From Streptosporangiaceae bacterium (GTDB lineage: Bacteria; Actinomycetota; Actinomycetes; Streptosporangiales; Streptosporangiaceae), in the NCBI GenBank assembly GCA_030043395.1, contig JASHXW010000033.1, positions 1 to 18,958 on the forward strand: a stretch of DNA of 18,958 nucleotides, written 5' to 3'. The position numbers and the translations under genes are program-made. Numbering within the stretch: position 1 is the first letter of the stretch; each line of letters opens with the position of its first letter. Under the pieces are notes generated by a model. It was not told the DNA's origin. It worked only from the letters and a program-made list of their open reading frames with translations, and searched no databases. Positions 1 through 5,771 of the stretch are shown here, piece by piece.

Positions 1-738
1 TTCCTGGCGGGCGACGCGGCTCACCTGTACGCGCCGTTCGGCGCCCGTGGACTGAACTCTGGCACGCAGGACGCGGAGAACCTGGCCTGGAAGCTCGCCT
101 TCGTCGCACGCGGCTGGGCGCCGCCTGAGCTGCTCGGCTCCTATCACGCTGAGCGGTGGGCGGCAGCGGCGGAGAACCTGCGCGTGACCAGCGCGACGAT
201 GGAGTTCCTGGTCCCGCAGACGTCTGAGCTCCGGCGGCTTCGGTCCGAGACGCTTCGGCAGGCCCTCACCGACCCGGCAGCCCGATCGCGGATCAACTCG
301 GGCAAGCTCGCTGAGCCTTACTGGTACACCGACGGCCCGCTGACCACGCCGGGACCATCCCTGGACGGCTTCCCGACCGAGCCAGGCGCGCTGCGACCGC
401 CAGTACCGGGCGTGATCTGCCCCGACGGGCCATGCGCGGCGAGCGACGGATCGCCGACCAGGCTGCGCCGGCTGCTCGGCCGCTCGTTCGTGCTGCTCAC
501 TCAATCGGATGCGACCGCGGCCGAGGCCGAGCGGGTAGCTCAGGCAGCCGTTCCCGCACCGGTGAAGGCCTATTCCCTGGAGCGCGTCGACGCCCACGGC
601 GTCCTGGCCCAGGCGCTCGCTGCCTCACCGGAGAGCGTGCACGTCGTCCGGCCAGACGGCCACATCGCGGCGGTCCTGCCCAGCTATGACGCCGCTAGCT
701 TGGCCGCGGCGCTGCGCCGCGCGCTCTCGATGCCTTAG
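1..738 (+). CDS. FAD-dependent aromatic monooxygenase, 3' part (5' end outside window)
   Basis: The reading frame is open from the first base and encodes 245 C-terminal residues. It begins inside the second FAD-binding motif of the p-hydroxybenzoate-hydroxylase-like (class A flavoprotein) family: GDAAHLYAPFGARGLNSG, then QDAENLAWKL, where the GD aspartate contacts the FAD ribityl chain. The remainder matches the family's C-terminal extension: a linker rich in Pro and Gly, then from about residue 156 a thioredoxin-like fold (RSFVLLTQSD ... VHVVRPDGHIAAVLP) as in the phenol-hydroxylase/MhpA/rifampicin-monooxygenase group. Known members hydroxylate aromatic rings with NAD(P)H and O2; the substrate cannot be told from this half. 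The N-terminal GxGxxG motif lies outside the window. The 3' end overlaps the convergent phosphatase gene by 44 bp. The ring-cleavage fusion at 3577-5580 makes a role in aromatic catabolism possible, but that is inference. Confidence 0.9.
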   Translation, partial: FLAGDAAHLYAPFGARGLNSGTQDAENLAWKLAFVARGWAPPELLGSYHAERWAAAAENLRVTSATMEFLVPQTSELRRLRSETLRQALTDPAARSRINSGKLAEPYWYTDGPLTTPGPSLDGFPTEPGALRPPVPGVICPDGPCAASDGSPTRLRRLLGRSFVLLTQSDATAAEAERVAQAAVPAPVKAYSLERVDAHGVLAQALAASPESVHVVRPDGHIAAVLPSYDAASLAAALRRALSMP

Positions 739-1438
739 CAGTCAGGCGAGTTTGCAGCGCGGCGAGGTCGGCATCGGACAGCCCGTTGTCGAGGAGGAAG
801 CCGGGCATCTGCAGCGACGTGATCGTGGAGGTCAGGCAGGCTTCGATGGTGGTGCCATGGCTGGCGAGCAACTCGGTCACGGCCGTGAGCTGGTCGCGGA
901 CGCCAATCGCGTCGAACCGCTCTTTCAGGCGGTCGTAGCTCAGCAGGTAGTCCGCGATGATCTGCTCCGGCGTCGCCCCGGCCAGCGTGAGCAGCACCAA
1001 GGCGAGTAGCCCGGTCCGGTCCTTGCCGCCAGCGCAGTGAATGACCACGCATCCCGGCGTGGCGCGGGCGATCGCTCGCATGGCCCTGATCACGGGCTGC
1101 GGCTGCTCGGCCAGCAGCGCGGGAAAGTACAGCGGCGTGGCCGTGTTGTCGATGCTCTTCCAGTGCTCGTAAAACGGCGTGCCGACCGGGTCCAGCGGCA
1201 CGTGCACGGCAGTGATTCCGGCCGGCCTCGGCGTGTGGTCGGGCTCGCCCTCACCGGGATCGCGCAGGTCGATGATCGTGCGCACGCCGTGCGCCCAGGC
1301 GGCCGCCCATCCGGCCTCGGTCAAGCGCGTCGGCGCCTCCATGCGGACGACCGCGCCTGGCGTGACCTGACCGAGGCCGCCCAGGTCACGTACATTGACG
1401 CAGCCATCCCACGAAAGATCCCTGCCGTTCAGCTCCAC
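695..1438 (-). CDS. Protein tyrosine phosphatase, Y_phosphatase3 (SIW14/MptpB-like) type
   Basis: A 247-aa cytoplasmic protein. The N-terminus has the family hallmark WDGCVNVRDLGG (residues 10-21), followed by TIIDLRD (54-60). The catalytic P-loop is HCAGGKDRTG (134-143): Cys135 is the nucleophile and Arg141 binds phosphate (CX5R). The Lys-Asp in the loop (KDR) resembles the mycobacterial PtpB/lipid-phosphatase-like branch, which can act on phosphotyrosine and sometimes phosphoinositides. The start is GTG, with a GGGGAGG Shine-Dalgarno about 12 nt upstream; it puts the family's first conserved block right at the N-terminus. The last 44 bp overlap the convergent monooxygenase gene, so the tail KASRARGAAPRPS may be a poorly conserved extension. 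It follows the dehydrogenase gene on the same strand after about 150 bp, so co-transcription is possible but not shown. Confidence 0.9.
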   Translation of the reverse strand: MELNGRDLSWDGCVNVRDLGGLGQVTPGAVVRMEAPTRLTEAGWAAAWAHGVRTIIDLRDPGEGEPDHTPRPAGITAVHVPLDPVGTPFYEHWKSIDNTATPLYFPALLAEQPQPVIRAMRAIARATPGCVVIHCAGGKDRTGLLALVLLTLAGATPEQIIADYLLSYDRLKERFDAIGVRDQLTAVTELLASHGTTIEACLTSTITSLQMPGFLLDNGLSDADLAALQTRLTAKASRARGAAPRPS

Positions 1439-1533
1439 CTGATTCCTGGACCTCCCCTGGGAATTGCAACCGCTCAGATGGTGGCAGCTAAAGCGGCCCG
1501 GCGTACAGCCTGGCCAGGAACTCCGGCCGCGCC

Positions 1534-1581
1534 AGCTGGCCGGTACCCCCGCCGCGCGAGCTGGCCGGTACCCCCGCCGCG
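1534..1581. repeat. Two 23-bp direct repeats, period 25 bp
   Basis: The stretch AGCTGGCCGGTACCCCC plus GCCGCG occurs identically at 1534-1556 and 1559-1581, separated by 2 bp. It lies between the stop of the dehydrogenase gene and the start of the phosphatase gene, both on the minus strand. Each copy holds GGTACC and AGCTGGCC. It could be a slippage duplication or part of a structured mRNA stretch; no function is evident. Confidence 0.85.
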
Positions 1582-1591
1582 GCAGCCTGGC

Positions 1592-2560
1592 CTAAGGGAC
1601 GAGGACAGTGCGCTCGCCTGCGGAGGCGGTCTGGGCCCAGGCGGCCTCCACATCGGCGAGCGGCACAGGGTTCGCGGTGACCGCGATCGCACCGGAGTTG
1701 ATCTCGGCGACAAGCGACGGCAGCTCGCCGAGGTACGCCCTGGTCGACACGGCGCCCTGGCCGTTGCCCAGTACCCGGAGATTGGCAGAGCGCAAGGCGA
1801 CCGACGGCAGCTCGATCGTCGGGCCGGCCACAGATCCGATCTGGATCCAGTGCAATGCGCGGCTGCGGTCAGAGCGGGCGGTGAGCAACGCCACGATGGC
1901 CTGCTGCGCAGGCTTGCCCCACAGGTAGTCCAGGACTATGTCGACCTCCGCGGCACCCGCGGCCAGCGCCCTGGCCGTGGCGTCGTCATCTCCGGTGAGC
2001 GCAATCACGTCGTCAGCGCCGGCCGCTGCCACGGCGCTGAGCCGGTCACGGTCACGCCCGGCGCCGACTACCCGCCCAGCACCGAGCCGCTTTGCGACTT
2101 CGACAGCCATTGCTCCTGCGTTCCCGGTCACGCCCAGGACCAGGACGCTCTGGCCGGGCTCGATCGGGACGCGCAGCCGAAGCGCCACCCACGACGACAT
2201 GGCCGGGTTCATCGCGGCCGCGACCTTGGCGACGTTCACGTCGTCGGGCAGGTCGATAGCACGCCGAACGTCGGCGACTGCCTTGTCGGCCATCGTGCCG
2301 AGGGAGTCGTCGTCGGCCACGAAGTAGATCAGCTTGCCGTCGGGGCGCCGCCCGACGGCGTCGGTGCCAGGGATCATGGGCAGCGTGCCGGTGCTGGTGT
2401 AGTGCACCCCGGCGGCGCCGCTGCGGACACGCGGGTGCAGCCCGGCGGCCAGAACGTCGACGAGCATCTCGTCAGCGGTCCTCGGCCGCGGAACCTCGAA
2501 CGGCATGTAGTGCGGCGGCTCGCCGAAGGACGTGACCACCGCTGCGTTCATCTTGTCCAT
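1592..2560 (-). CDS. Zinc-independent MDR-family (quinone oxidoreductase-like) dehydrogenase
   Basis: A 322-aa member of the medium-chain dehydrogenase/reductase superfamily. The N-terminal GroES-like half has AAGLHPRVRSG (38-48) and MIPGTDAVGR (62-71). The Rossmann half begins at VLVLGVTGNAGAMAVEVAK (139-157), a GxxGxxG-type nucleotide site followed by VVGAGRDRDRL, whose Arg residues suggest NADPH. The Cys/His/Glu ligands of zinc alcohol dehydrogenases are absent, so a quinone/enone-reductase-like activity is expected. The chosen start (MDKMNAAVV) has GAGGAG 10 nt upstream. A longer reading from 2596 would begin inside the operator DNA and precede this ribosome site, so it is rejected. The gene is divergent from marR and is read from a promoter threaded through two MarR-type operators, so repression by MarR and induction by a small hydrophobic or phenolic ligand is likely (inference). 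Confidence 0.9.
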   Translation of the reverse strand: MDKMNAAVVTSFGEPPHYMPFEVPRPRTADEMLVDVLAAGLHPRVRSGAAGVHYTSTGTLPMIPGTDAVGRRPDGKLIYFVADDDSLGTMADKAVADVRRAIDLPDDVNVAKVAAAMNPAMSSWVALRLRVPIEPGQSVLVLGVTGNAGAMAVEVAKRLGAGRVVGAGRDRDRLSAVAAAGADDVIALTGDDDATARALAAGAAEVDIVLDYLWGKPAQQAIVALLTARSDRSRALHWIQIGSVAGPTIELPSVALRSANLRVLGNGQGAVSTRAYLGELPSLVAEINSGAIAVTANPVPLADVEAAWAQTASAGERTVLVP

Positions 2561-2596
2561 CGTTCCTGGTCTCCTCACACGGACGTCGTACGTCAT

Positions 2597-2639
2597 TTAG
2601 TTGGTGTCACGTACTAAATTAGTTGGTGGCACGTACTAA
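2597..2639. promoter_or_regulatory. Tandem palindromic operators, probable MarR binding sites
   Basis: Two 21-bp sites at 2597-2617 and 2619-2639 differ at one central base and repeat with a 22-bp period. Each is an imperfect palindrome of the form TTAGTnnGTGnCACnnACTAA. The 22-bp period places the two centres two helical turns apart, so two dimers would sit on the same face. They lie between a marR gene and its divergent neighbour, the usual place for MarR autoregulation. Confidence 0.85.
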
Positions 2640-2644
2640 GTCAA
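2616..2644 (-). promoter_or_regulatory. Promoter of the MDR dehydrogenase gene
   Basis: Read on the minus strand: -35 TTGACT (2644-2639), a 17-bp spacer, and -10 TAATTT (2621-2616). This is close to the housekeeping sigma consensus. Expected transcription start is near 2609, giving a leader of about 48 nt. The right operator fills almost the whole -35/-10 spacer and the left operator covers the -10 and start point, a geometry that would block polymerase. Confidence 0.75.
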
Positions 2645-2651
2645 GTAGGCT
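2623..2651 (+). promoter_or_regulatory. Promoter of marR, likely leaderless
   Basis: -35 TTGGTG (2623-2628), a 17-bp spacer, and -10 TAGGCT (2646-2651). Only six bases separate the -10 from the marR ATG at 2658, so the transcript should start at or next to the ATG. No convincing Shine-Dalgarno is present. The -35 lies inside the right operator, consistent with autorepression. Confidence 0.7.
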
Positions 2652-2657
2652 TAACTC

Positions 2658-3152
2658 ATGGCACCCGGACCTGCAGGCACGCCCGCACCAGCGGCGGCGC
2701 CCGGTGAACTGACGATCATTGACGGACTGGCTCAGCTGGCCTTCGTCATCCACGGCCTGCTCGACTTCCGGGCGGCAGAGAACGACCTCTCGATCACCCA
2801 GGCCCGCCTGCTCGGCGTACTGCGCGATCGCACGCCGACCATGAACGAGCTGGCCAGGTTGCTCGGACTCGACAAGTCCAGCGCCTCCGGACTGGTCGAC
2901 CGCGCCGAGCGGCGCGGCTTGGTCGTGCGGATCCCGTCGGCCGAAGACAAGCGCGCCGTCCTCGTCAGCCTCACCGAGCATGGCCGATCGCTGGTGTCCC
3001 AGGCGTCGGCCCGCTTCGGCGCCGACCTGACCGCCATGCTGGACCTGCTGCCCCCGTCAGACCGCGATGCCCTGTCCGCGATCGTCAGCCGGCTGCTCGT
3101 CGCCCGTGCTACTGCTTACGGCGTCGACCTGTTCGCCGGGCTCGAAACCTAG
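2658..3152 (+). CDS. MarR-family transcriptional regulator
   Basis: A 164-aa winged-helix DNA-binding protein. After an Ala/Pro-rich N-terminal tail of about 16 residues comes helix 1 for dimerisation. Then the HTH: ITQARLLGVLRDRTPTMNEL (46-65) and ARLLGLDKSSASGLVDRAER (66-85). The wing RRGLVVRIPSAEDKRAVLVS (85-104) has the family's conserved Asp-x-Arg-type wing tip (DKRA), then the LTEHGR motif and C-terminal dimer helices. It is divergent from the MDR dehydrogenase and most likely represses both that gene and itself through the twin palindromes. The start coincides with the predicted transcription start, so translation is probably leaderless. Confidence 0.93.
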   Translation: MAPGPAGTPAPAAAPGELTIIDGLAQLAFVIHGLLDFRAAENDLSITQARLLGVLRDRTPTMNELARLLGLDKSSASGLVDRAERRGLVVRIPSAEDKRAVLVSLTEHGRSLVSQASARFGADLTAMLDLLPPSDRDALSAIVSRLLVARATAYGVDLFAGLET

Positions 3153-3181
3153 GCCCCCTCGGGCCAGCTGCTGACACGCTT

Positions 3182-3580
3182 CCCCGCAGACTCTGCCACA
3201 ACCTCTACCTCGCGATGATCGTCCAGGCCCTGGTCGAGGTGACCACCCTGGCCGAGAAAGGCGGCACCGACCGGGAGGTGTTCCTGGCCTTCCTCAACGG
3301 GACTGGCCTGGGCTCGGAGTGGACCCGCCGCCGCGCCGGCGACCTGATCAGCAGGGACTGGACGCCGACCTTCACGACCGAGCTGATGCGCAAGGACCTC
3401 GACCTCGGCCTGACTGCAGCCCGGGCCCTGGGCGTGCCGATGACGCTCGCCTCCTCGGTCAGCCAGCTACTCCAGTCAGCCATCAACACCGGGCAGTCAG
3501 GCCGCGACTTCCTCTCCCTGTACGAGCAGCAGGCGCGAGCGGCCGGCCTGCCCGGCGCGCACGACGGGGCCGACAGCTAA
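3182..3580 (+). pseudogene. 3-hydroxyisobutyrate dehydrogenase-like gene, C-terminal remnant
   Basis: The frame encodes about 130 residues matching only the helical C-terminal domain (NAD_binding_11) of the beta-hydroxyacid dehydrogenase family: RLCHNLYLAMIVQALVEV, then LAEKGGTDREVFLAFLNGTG, then FTTELMRKDLDLGLTAARAL and a final QARAAGL helix. Intact family members have about 290 residues with an N-terminal GxGxMG NAD(P) domain. Here that domain is absent: upstream is the marR gene in another frame and about 30 bp of junction. The family's catalytic lysine (pattern KLxxN) reads as Arg in RLCHN. An ATG at 3215 could still start a 121-aa product, but it could not bind the cofactor alone. Its TAA overlaps the TAG of the convergent fusion gene. 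Best read as a decayed relic that lost its 5' two-thirds, possibly when the marR region arrived. Confidence 0.8.
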
Positions 3581-5580
3581 GACGCCTCGTCCTGGCCGCC
3601 TTCGGGCTCGAGCACGAAGTCATACCGCAGTGAGTACCAGGCGGACCCTGGCGGCACGCCCTGCGGAGCATCGGCGCCCGGCTCATGGCGCTCGAACTCC
3701 TGCACCAGGCTCTGCTTCACGGCGAACACGGCGTCGCTGTCCAGGTACCTGCTCTGCGAGTCGAAGACGTGGGTTGCGACGCTGCGGTAGCCAGGCGCGC
3801 TGACGATCAGGTGGATGTGCGCCGGGCGCCACGGGTGCCAGGCGCTTGCCGCCAGCATCCTGCCGACCGGGCCGTCGTCGGGTATCGGGTAGTCGGTGGG
3901 CCGCACCCCGAGGAACGCGTAGCTACCGTCCGCCCGCGCCGTGAACACGCCGCGCAGGTGCGTGGCAGGAGCGTCCGGGTTCTGGACGGCGTACAGCATG
4001 TCGTCCGCGTTCTGCCAGACGTCGAGCACCGCACCGGCGATCGGCTTGCCGTCCAGGTCGGTCACGCGGCCGGTGACCCAGGCCGGATCGCCGGCCGGCT
4101 GCTCGGCGATCGACGCGCCGTAATCGCGCTCCGGACTGCCCGGCACGTAGAACGGGCCGATGACGGTGGACTCCGTGGCATGGCCGGCGCTGCCGGCTGC
4201 TGCCGGGCCGGCCAGCAAGTCGACCAGCATCGAGACGCCCAGCGTGTCCGAGAGCAGGATGAACTCCTGGCGGCTCGCATCGCTGATCTGCCCGGTGGCG
4301 GTCAGGAAGCCGATCGCGGCCAGCCACTCGTCCTGCGTCAGCCGTACCTGCCCGACCAGGCCGTGCAGTTGCCGTACCAGCGCGGTCATCAGCTCGCGGA
4401 GCCTGGGGTCCGGGGTGTTCCGCAACCGCGCCACGACCGTCTCGGTCAGCTCCCTCGCCGTCATCGGCTGGCTGTCCCCGCCAGGCTCGGCGGCCGCGGG
4501 ACGCTCACCGCGCCAGGCGGCTTCGAGCAGCGCGAGGGCCGCGGCGCGGTCAAGCGGCCGCGGGCTCGGCGGGTTCTTCTCGACCAGCTGATCGGCTAGG
4601 GCCGGCAGGCTGTCCTGCGGCAAGCCAAGGGCGCGCAGCCCGCGCGGCGTCCCGACCTGCGACCCGAGGTCCCAGATGACCCCGGCCACGTCATCGGGTG
4701 GGGCGCCCATGGCGTCGGCTAGCCGCTTGAGCGCCGGCTCGATCGCGGGCGCCAGGAAGGCCACTACCTGCGGCAGCACCACGGCGTGCGTCTGCGCGTG
4801 CGGGAGGTCGGCGAAGCCGCCGAGCAGGTGGCACAGGCTGTGATGCAGCGACCCGCCCACGGTGCCGAACGCCCGGCCGGCCAGGCAGGACGCCCACAGC
4901 AGGCCGCGCCGCGCATCCGCGCCCGACTCCTGGCTGACGGCCGGGAGCGTGCCGCGGATCAGTCGTGCTCCCTCCAGCCCGGTCAGGCTCGTCAGCGGGT
5001 CGGCGAGCGACGCGTACAGGGCCTCGACGCAGTGCGCGAGCGCGTTCATCCCGCTGGGACCGCTCACGGCGGGTGGCAGGCTCGCCAGCAGCGCCGGGTC
5101 GTAGATCACCGTGCGCGGCAGGACGCTGTGATCCCGGCCGGTCCGCTTGACGGCTCCGTCGGTCAGCCCCCAGACCGGGGTCATCTCCGAGCCCGCGTAC
5201 GTCGTGGGCACGGCGAGCACGGGCAGGCCGGTGTCGCGCGCCGCGATCTTGGCAAGGCCGGTCGCGCTGCCGCCGCCGGCGCTGACGATCAGCTCCGCGC
5301 CGGCATCGCGGATCTGATCGGTGAGCTGCCCTGCGGTGGCGGCCGGGACGTGCTGGCGGATCTCGCTCCAGTGGCCGGACAGCCGGCCGGAGAGCAGCTC
5401 AGCGATCTTTCCGGGGAGCTCGCCACGCGCGCTGGCGACGAGCAGGACGCGCGTCGCGCCCAGCCGGTCGATCTCCGAGGGCAGCGAGTTGATCGCGCCA
5501 TCTGCGAAAACGACCCGCTGCCCGATCCAGTCGGCGGTAAATCCCGTGGCGTCAGGCACTGCCAGGAAGTCCGGGGCCAT
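3577..5580 (-). CDS. Fused maleylacetate reductase / hydroxyquinol 1,2-dioxygenase
   Basis: A 667-aa bifunctional enzyme. Residues 1-360 are an iron-alcohol-dehydrogenase-fold maleylacetate reductase: AGGGSATGLAK (101-111) binds NAD(P)H and PTTYAGSEMTPVWG (125-138) is typical. The metal-site region has Asn179, His183, His247 and His261, with Asn where other Fe-ADHs have Asp, as is known for this subfamily. A linker (about 361-371) leads to an intradiol dioxygenase (372-667) with the helical N-terminal dimer region and a catalytic beta domain. Fe(III) ligands are Tyr530 (DDMLY), Tyr564 (PTDYPIP), His588 and His590 (RPAHIH), with spacings of 34, 24 and 2 residues as in hydroxyquinol dioxygenases. 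It would cleave hydroxyquinol to maleylacetate, then reduce this to 3-oxoadipate. The start at MAPDF has GAGGAAGGA 7 nt upstream; a start 12 codons earlier would fall in a palindrome. Such fusions are known in actinobacterial annotations. Confidence 0.93.
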   Translation of the reverse strand: MAPDFLAVPDATGFTADWIGQRVVFADGAINSLPSEIDRLGATRVLLVASARGELPGKIAELLSGRLSGHWSEIRQHVPAATAGQLTDQIRDAGAELIVSAGGGSATGLAKIAARDTGLPVLAVPTTYAGSEMTPVWGLTDGAVKRTGRDHSVLPRTVIYDPALLASLPPAVSGPSGMNALAHCVEALYASLADPLTSLTGLEGARLIRGTLPAVSQESGADARRGLLWASCLAGRAFGTVGGSLHHSLCHLLGGFADLPHAQTHAVVLPQVVAFLAPAIEPALKRLADAMGAPPDDVAGVIWDLGSQVGTPRGLRALGLPQDSLPALADQLVEKNPPSPRPLDRAAALALLEAAWRGERPAAAEPGGDSQPMTARELTETVVARLRNTPDPRLRELMTALVRQLHGLVGQVRLTQDEWLAAIGFLTATGQISDASRQEFILLSDTLGVSMLVDLLAGPAAAGSAGHATESTVIGPFYVPGSPERDYGASIAEQPAGDPAWVTGRVTDLDGKPIAGAVLDVWQNADDMLYAVQNPDAPATHLRGVFTARADGSYAFLGVRPTDYPIPDDGPVGRMLAASAWHPWRPAHIHLIVSAPGYRSVATHVFDSQSRYLDSDAVFAVKQSLVQEFERHEPGADAPQGVPPGSAWYSLRYDFVLEPEGGQDEAS

Positions 5581-5604
5581 CGGAAGGTCCTTCCTCGCGA
5601 GCCG

Positions 5605-5622
5605 GGCCAGATGCATCTGGCC
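5605..5622. promoter_or_regulatory. 18-bp perfect palindrome, probable operator of the fusion gene
   Basis: GGCCAGATGCATCTGGCC is identical to its reverse complement with no spacer. It lies 25 bp upstream of the ATG of the maleylacetate reductase/dioxygenase fusion, in the expected leader or promoter-proximal region. A symmetric site of this length in a catabolic promoter suggests a dimeric repressor, but which regulator uses it cannot be seen. A second, 13-bp palindrome (GGAAGGTCCTTCC, 5582-5594) covers the ribosome binding site. Confidence 0.6.
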
Positions 5623-5771
5623 GCGCCATCGGTTCGGCGCGGATATAGTGCGATCCGGAAGTTTCGCTTTCGCCTAGTTCAAAACACGGATAGCGCGGAA
5701 GCTGTGACACGCCCTGGATGGCCCCGCTCGTACCGGTGTCAGGCCGGTCCCGACGGAGGAGCACTGGATTC

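Noticed and set aside
1037..2617. Long plus-strand frame antisense to the phosphatase and dehydrogenase genes
   Set aside because: Arg/Gly/His-rich low-complexity translation, no domain; a typical GC-rich antisense shadow of two well-supported genes.
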